Source: Verrucomicrobiota bacterium
GTDB lineage: Bacteria > Verrucomicrobiota > Verrucomicrobiia > Verrucomicrobiales > Akkermansiaceae
Reading direction: 5' to 3'
Length of the DNA: 64,000 bases
NCBI GenBank assembly: GCA_030835305.1
Contig: JAURPJ010000037.1
Location: 1 to 64,000, forward strand
The position numbers were made by a program, and so were the translations under genes. Positions within the stretch are counted from its first letter, which is position 1; each line of letters opens with the position of its first letter. Below the pieces are notes generated by a model. That model searched no databases, had not been told where the DNA came from, and saw only the letters and a program-made list of their open reading frames with translations. Shown in pieces: positions 58,640 to 64,000 of this stretch.

Positions 58640-61276
58640 ATGGATCTCCAAGACAACCCTCTCATCGTCGTCGGTGCCGGTATCGCCATCGTCGCCCTCA
58701 TTTTTTGGTATGTCGCGACCGAAATCGACCGTCGAAAGCGCAACGTCGGCTCCATCGCCATCGGCATCGTGATTATTCTTTGCCTGATGGCCATCCTTCC
58801 CGTAAAGGAGAAGCTTAAAGGAGGAATCGATCTTGTAGGTGGTTCCTCCTTCATCGTCGAAATCCAGCCCGGTAAGGACGAGGACGGGAACCCCCTTCCA
58901 GTCAATGAAGGCGCCATCGAGCAGGCCAAGGCCACCCTCTCCAAACGCCTCTCCAACAGTGGTCTGAGCGACAACCTCATGCAGCCTCTAGGCAAGGATC
59001 GCCTCATCATCGAGATGCCGGGAGTTGGTCCGGAGCGCCGCGATGAAATCCGTGAGACCATCGAGAAAACCGCCCGTCTTCTCCTCAAGGAAGTTCACCC
59101 CAACAGCAGTCAAATCATTGCCCAAATCGAGGCTGGCACGAAGACCTTGGAACCCGGATATCAAGTCTACCCGATTCGCATTACCGACAAGGAGACCGGC
59201 AAGATCACCGGAATGGATAAGATCCTCCTGAGCAAAAAGACCATCGTGGGTGGCGACAAGGTCGATCTTGCACGTCCAGGAGAAGGCATGGGTGTCATCA
59301 ACGTGACCTTGAACAAAGAAGGGGGCCGACGACTCTCCAATACCACCGGCAACATGACCATTGGGAGAGACCGTATGGCGGTCGTTCTCGATGACGAGGT
59401 TCTCATCGCCCCCACCGTGAATGCCGTTCTAGGGCGCCGGTTCATCGTGGAAGGTCTCGACGGACGCGAGGAAGTCCGCACTGTTTCCAACGCGCTCAAC
59501 AATCCTCTCAAATACCCTCTGACCATCCTCTCCGAGCGGAATGTCTCCCCCCGCTATGGCGAGGAAGTCGTCAGACAAGGCATTACCGCCGCGATTGCCG
59601 GCCTGAGTCTTACCCTGCTTTTCGTCTTGATCTATTACCGTATCGCCGGCCTTGTCGCCCTCGCCGGCCTCATGGTGAACATGCTCATCCTTTTTGGGGC
59701 AATGGCGATGTTCGGAGCGACCTTTACCCTTCCGGGAATCGCGGGAATCATCTTGACCATCGGTGTCGCAGTTGATGCCAACGTCCTCATTTACGAAAGA
59801 CTGCGGGAGGAAATGGCAGGTGGCAAATCCCTCGGGAACGCCCTCCGAGCCGCTTATGAGAAAGCCTTCAGCGCCATCTTCGACGCCAATATCACCACCC
59901 TTCTCACCGCGATCATTCTTCTCTGGCGTGCGTCCGACCAAATGAAGGGCTTCGCCATCACCTTGACGATCGGAATTCTATCCTCGATGTTTGCCGCGCT
60001 CCTCGTGACCCGCGTCCTTTTCTTCTGGGGTCGCGATACCGTAGCCCTAAAGAAGCTCAGCTTCATGAACCTGATCCCCGAGAAGACGATCAAATTCATG
60101 GAAATGCGGAAGGCCGCCTTCATGATTTCTGCAGTCCTCTTCATCGGTTCGCTCGTCGTCATGGGAACCAAGCGCGATTCCTCACTCGGCATCGACTTCC
60201 TCGGCGGGAGTATTGTGAACATCCAGCTCAATGAAGAGCAGATCTTAAGCGAGGCCACGGTGAGAGAAGCCATCAGCGATCTCACCTTGAAGAAAAACGC
60301 GACCATCCAGCTCGAACAACCCGTGGGTGCAGAAGGAGAACTGATCTCAATCAAGTGCGACTCTGATGACCTTGCTCAAATCACGGACAAGCTACGCTCG
60401 GATATTGGAATCCTTGGCGCGGTCAGCTCAAAGACCCTTGAAATTCCCCTCAAGAAGAGCGACTCGGAAATCACGAAAGAGGCCATCGAAAAGTCCCTTG
60501 AAAGCCTCGGATTGGAAAATACCAGGGTTGAGATCAAAGCTGAGGCTGCAAGTGACAATCGCTTCATCAGTATCAACAGTGCCGCCGATAGCGAATCCAC
60601 CATCGCGACCAAGCTCAAGGAAGACTTCCCGTCTCTCAAGATTCCCGAAGCCAAACCGAACTACGAAATCCCCATCGATGGCCAAACAATCTCGGCTTCT
60701 CTCGGTGGCGAGTTCTTAAAGAACTCCCTCTATGCACTCGGTCTGGGGCTTCTCGCGGTTTTGATTTACATCAGCCTGCGATTCGAATTCTCCTTCGCCG
60801 TTGGCGCCTTTGCCGCGCTCTTTCACGATATCGTAATCTGTATTGGCGTCGTGATCCTCTTCGGAACAGAGCTCTCCTTAATCCACGTTGGAGCCTTCCT
60901 GACAATCGCGGGTTACTCCATTAACGACACGATCGTGGTGTTCGACCGGATGAGGGAAACCCTTCGTTCAAAGCGTGGCGATGTTTCCGACGTGATGAAC
61001 CTCGCGATCAACGCTACCCTTTCACGAACCATTCTGACCTCGGTCACGACCTTTGTGGCCGTGTTCGTCCTCTGGATCTTCGGCGGCGCTGCCCTCAAGG
61101 ATTTCTCCTTCGCCATCATGATCGGCGTGATTATCGGAACCTACTCCTCGATCTTCATCGCGGCTCCTGTTGTCTACATCTGGAGTAAGTCGCGCGGCAC
61201 CAACCTCCGTAAAGAGCTCCTTGATGCCTCGCTGGACATGTCGACGGAAGTTGTCGAGCCAGCCCCGGGCAAGTAG
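58640..61276 (+). CDS. secDF: Fused protein translocase subunit SecDF
   Basis: SecD-like LKGGIDLVGGSSFIVEI and LTIGVAVDANVLIYERLREEM; SecF-like LGIDFLGGSIVNIQL and TIAGYSINDTIVVFDRMRE in one ORF. Confidence 0.96.
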   Translation: MDLQDNPLIVVGAGIAIVALIFWYVATEIDRRKRNVGSIAIGIVIILCLMAILPVKEKLKGGIDLVGGSSFIVEIQPGKDEDGNPLPVNEGAIEQAKATLSKRLSNSGLSDNLMQPLGKDRLIIEMPGVGPERRDEIRETIEKTARLLLKEVHPNSSQIIAQIEAGTKTLEPGYQVYPIRITDKETGKITGMDKILLSKKTIVGGDKVDLARPGEGMGVINVTLNKEGGRRLSNTTGNMTIGRDRMAVVLDDEVLIAPTVNAVLGRRFIVEGLDGREEVRTVSNALNNPLKYPLTILSERNVSPRYGEEVVRQGITAAIAGLSLTLLFVLIYYRIAGLVALAGLMVNMLILFGAMAMFGATFTLPGIAGIILTIGVAVDANVLIYERLREEMAGGKSLGNALRAAYEKAFSAIFDANITTLLTAIILLWRASDQMKGFAITLTIGILSSMFAALLVTRVLFFWGRDTVALKKLSFMNLIPEKTIKFMEMRKAAFMISAVLFIGSLVVMGTKRDSSLGIDFLGGSIVNIQLNEEQILSEATVREAISDLTLKKNATIQLEQPVGAEGELISIKCDSDDLAQITDKLRSDIGILGAVSSKTLEIPLKKSDSEITKEAIEKSLESLGLENTRVEIKAEAASDNRFISINSAADSESTIATKLKEDFPSLKIPEAKPNYEIPIDGQTISASLGGEFLKNSLYALGLGLLAVLIYISLRFEFSFAVGAFAALFHDIVICIGVVILFGTELSLIHVGAFLTIAGYSINDTIVVFDRMRETLRSKRGDVSDVMNLAINATLSRTILTSVTTFVAVFVLWIFGGAALKDFSFAIMIGVIIGTYSSIFIAAPVVYIWSKSRGTNLRKELLDASLDMSTEVVEPAPGK

Positions 61277-61295
61277 ATCTTATTCCTTTTTTTTC

Positions 61296-61330
61296 AAAGC
61301 CTGCCCGGAGTTCGCTCTCGGCAGGCTTTT
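61296..61330 (+). terminator. Rho-independent terminator after secDF
   Basis: AAAGCCTGCC-CGGAGTTCGCTCTC-GGCAGGCTTTT. Confidence 0.85.
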
Positions 61331-61374
61331 CCATCATTGCCAAAATTTGTTTACGAAACTAAACCTTCTCTCTG

Positions 61375-62556
61375 ATGACAAAGACTTGGTTCACCCTCCT
61401 GCTTGCCGCTCTCTGCCAAGGCCTGCAAGCACAAGAAACCCCGATCACTCTAATCGAAACCACCCTCGCCACTACTCCTCCAGTCAAAGATGCCGTCGAG
61501 GTCTTTGAGGACGATGGCTCACGCGTTGCGGTTTTGGGCTATCATGTCTTCCACGCCACGCTCCCGGCAACCCAAATGCGGATTCCCACTTCAAAATTTC
61601 GCAGACAGATGGAGGCTATCAAAAAGTCCAACATCCCGGTTATCACTCTTGAGCAATTTCTCGCCTGGCGTCGAGGTGAAGGTGAAGTCCCACCGCAATC
61701 CATCCTGATCACGATGGACGACGGCTGGAGATCGGTTTACACCGAAGCCTTTCCCATCATGAGGGAATTTCAGCTACCCTTCACTATCTATCTTTACAAA
61801 AACTACGTGGGAGCCAATCGCGGGAGCCGGGCCCTTTCTCTCGACATGATTCGCAAAATGGTTTCAAGCAAGCTCTGTTCCATCGGCTCACACTCGGTCA
61901 GTCACCCCTTTCCCAGCAAAATCAAAAGCGCAGCAAAGGCAGGCCCGGAATCTTACGACAAGTTCCTTCGCAACGAACTAGGTAGGTCCAAAAAATTTCT
62001 CGATGATACTTTGGGTATTAAAGTCACCACCTACGCCTACCCAGGCGGATACCATACCGAGGAAATGTTTCCTCTGGCCGATGAATTCGGTTACGACCAT
62101 CTTTTCACGGTAAAACCAGGAAAAATCCGCCGGGATTCGCCCCGCTACACCCTTCCTCGTTACATCGTGCTGGGAAATCATGATGGAGCCTTTAACGCTG
62201 CAATCGTTTTTCGAAATGGGGCCAGAGTTGCCAGCATCCCCGTCACACTGCCACACCCAACCAAGCCCGAACCCGGTGAAATCATCGCCTCGCGTCTTCC
62301 CACAATTCAGGTTGATCTTTCTGGAGTGGACAATCTTGATCCTGATTCGGTCGTCATGAGGGTCGCTGGCTTCGGCAAAGTCCCCCTCATCGTCCACCCT
62401 GAAACTCTTGTTTACGAATGGACCGTGAGCCGGCCTCTTCGCCAGCCCTTGTGCGAAGTTACAACCCAATGGCGACTTAAAGAGAAAGAAAACTACGAAC
62501 CGGTTATGCGATGGTCCTTTCGCATTGATCACGAAGCGGCATACCAGGCTCAGTAG
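61375..62556 (+). CDS. Secreted polysaccharide deacetylase
   Basis: Signal peptide; VAVLGYHVF, ILITMDDGWRSVYTEAFPIM, SIGSHSVSHPF, TYAYPGGYH. Confidence 0.9.
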   Translation: MTKTWFTLLLAALCQGLQAQETPITLIETTLATTPPVKDAVEVFEDDGSRVAVLGYHVFHATLPATQMRIPTSKFRRQMEAIKKSNIPVITLEQFLAWRRGEGEVPPQSILITMDDGWRSVYTEAFPIMREFQLPFTIYLYKNYVGANRGSRALSLDMIRKMVSSKLCSIGSHSVSHPFPSKIKSAAKAGPESYDKFLRNELGRSKKFLDDTLGIKVTTYAYPGGYHTEEMFPLADEFGYDHLFTVKPGKIRRDSPRYTLPRYIVLGNHDGAFNAAIVFRNGARVASIPVTLPHPTKPEPGEIIASRLPTIQVDLSGVDNLDPDSVVMRVAGFGKVPLIVHPETLVYEWTVSRPLRQPLCEVTTQWRLKEKENYEPVMRWSFRIDHEAAYQAQ

Positions 62557-62719
62557 GAAATTCAACCTGCCCGGACCAGAAAAAAGCCGAGGATCGGAAA
62601 AAAATCGCTATTTTCACTGAGAAATAATCGAGAAATAAGCTCTTTTCTCTGAATTCCTTCAATTTCTTCTTGATTAAGACGCCACCTTATCCATTTTTCA
62701 CCGAAATTCCTCAAACTTC

Positions 62720-64000
62720 ATGAGCAATCAATCACTCGACGGAGCACAGGCTCTCATCAAAACCCTCGACGATCTCGGCATTGAGTTCATTTTCGGCTAC
62801 TCCGGCGGAGCAGCCATTCCCATTTTTGACGCGCTGGAAACGGTCGAAACCAAAATGAAGTTCATTCTCGTGCGCCACGAACAAGGAGCCGTTCATATGG
62901 CCGATGGCTACGCTCGCGCGACCGGAAAGCCAGCAGCTGTTCTCGTCACATCGGGGCCAGGCGCAGGAAACACCGTTACTGGCCTCATGACCGCCCAGAT
63001 GGATTCGGTCCCGATGCTTGTCATTTGTGGACAGCAAGTCACCTGGATGCTTGGGAAAGACGCCTTCCAAGAAGCTGATATTTTCGGAATTACTGTTCCC
63101 GTGGTAAAACACAATTACCTCGTCAAAGAGACCAATGACTTGGTCCGCGTGGCCAAAGAGGCCTATCACATCGCAACCACGGGTCGCCCCGGCCCCGTCC
63201 TCATCGACGTTCCCAAGGACGTTTCTTCCGGTGATTTTACGGCAACCATGGATCCGGAACTGGATCTTCCCGGTTACGATCCATACGAATCTCTCAATAT
63301 CGACCCCACCGGAATCGAGGAGGCTGTCGCCCTCATCAGGAAAGCAAAACGCTCTGTGATTCTGGCCGGTCAGGGTACTATGATCGCACGTGCCGACAAT
63401 GAGCTCATGGAACTGGCAACCAAGCTCAATTGCCCCGTCACCTCCACCCTTCTCGGCAAGGGCGTCTTTCCTGAAACCCACGAGCTCAGCCTCGGCATGC
63501 TCGGCATGCATGGCACCGCCTACGCCAACAAGGCCATGGTCGAGTGCGACCTTCTTCTCAATATCGGCTCTCGATTTGACGATCGCATCATCGGCCAGCC
63601 CGACAAGTTTTGCGCCGATGCGAAAATCATTCACATCGACATCGATCCAGCAGAAATGGAAAAAATGATCCGCCCCGACGTGCAAATTGTTGGAGATGCG
63701 AAGGCAGCCCTCACCCTGCTCAATCAGGAAATCGAAGAACTGGAAACAGCCGACTGGCTCAAGACTCTCAACGGCTACAAAAAGAAGTTCCCTCTTGGTT
63801 ACAAAAAGCAAGGTGGACTCCGAATGCAGCAGGTCATCGAGGAACTCTACGAACAGACCAAAGGCAAGGCCATCGTTTCGACCGATGTTGGGCAACACCA
63901 GATGTGGGCCGCACAATTCTACAAGAACGACGAGTCCTATCACTGGCTTTCCTCGGGCGGCGCCGGAACCATGGGCTTCGGCTTCCCTGCTGCCATCGGA
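62720..64000 (+). CDS. ilvB: Acetolactate synthase large subunit (truncated by window edge)
   Basis: [71 protein letters not shown]. Confidence 0.95.
   Translation, partial: MSNQSLDGAQALIKTLDDLGIEFIFGYSGGAAIPIFDALETVETKMKFILVRHEQGAVHMADGYARATGKPAAVLVTSGPGAGNTVTGLMTAQMDSVPMLVICGQQVTWMLGKDAFQEADIFGITVPVVKHNYLVKETNDLVRVAKEAYHIATTGRPGPVLIDVPKDVSSGDFTATMDPELDLPGYDPYESLNIDPTGIEEAVALIRKAKRSVILAGQGTMIARADNELMELATKLNCPVTSTLLGKGVFPETHELSLGMLGMHGTAYANKAMVECDLLLNIGSRFDDRIIGQPDKFCADAKIIHIDIDPAEMEKMIRPDVQIVGDAKAALTLLNQEIEELETADWLKTLNGYKKKFPLGYKKQGGLRMQQVIEELYEQTKGKAIVSTDVGQHQMWAAQFYKNDESYHWLSSGGAGTMGFGFPAAIG

Noticed and set aside
62732-63943. 403-aa minus-strand ORF opposite ilvB
   Set aside because: Shadow ORF antisense to a clearly recognisable acetolactate synthase; no domain motif of its own.

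Overview
A gene-dense 64 kb chromosomal window, apparently from a Verrucomicrobia/PVC-type bacterium (inferred from the PVC-type heme protein, sulfatase and MreBCD/SecDF context). Most of it is housekeeping: hemB, an addB/addA-like pair, rimO, a clpX-like ATPase, a murU/amgK-like pair, lnt, a phosphohexomutase, thiH/thiS, recQ, dinB, an ABC-F ATPase, proC, an orphan parA, mreB-mreC-mreD-mrdA-rng, hprK, an NAD kinase, tgt, yajC, a secDF fusion and ilvB (partial). The most interesting signal is at 52705..53805. This is a MoeB/ThiF-type E1-like adenylyltransferase fused to a rhodanese domain. Its reading frame is interrupted by exactly one TGA (53266-53268), placed where the family has its conserved active-site Cys (GAVPT-U-TEAGVLGVLPGIIGSLQ). 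All four Zn-ligand Cys (CYRC, CPLC) and the rhodanese Cys (HCAAGMRS) are intact. A 7-bp stem with a 6-nt CGUGCU loop starts 13 nt after the TGA, matching the layout of a bacterial SECIS element. I predict a selenocysteine-containing E1-like sulfurtransferase-activating enzyme that automated annotation would split in two. The window also has several decayed genes: a VIT-domain protein, a baeRF/eRF1-like protein, a beta-carbonic anhydrase and a TAG-split hypothetical gene. No CRISPR array, rRNA, tRNA or intact transposase was recognised by eye.
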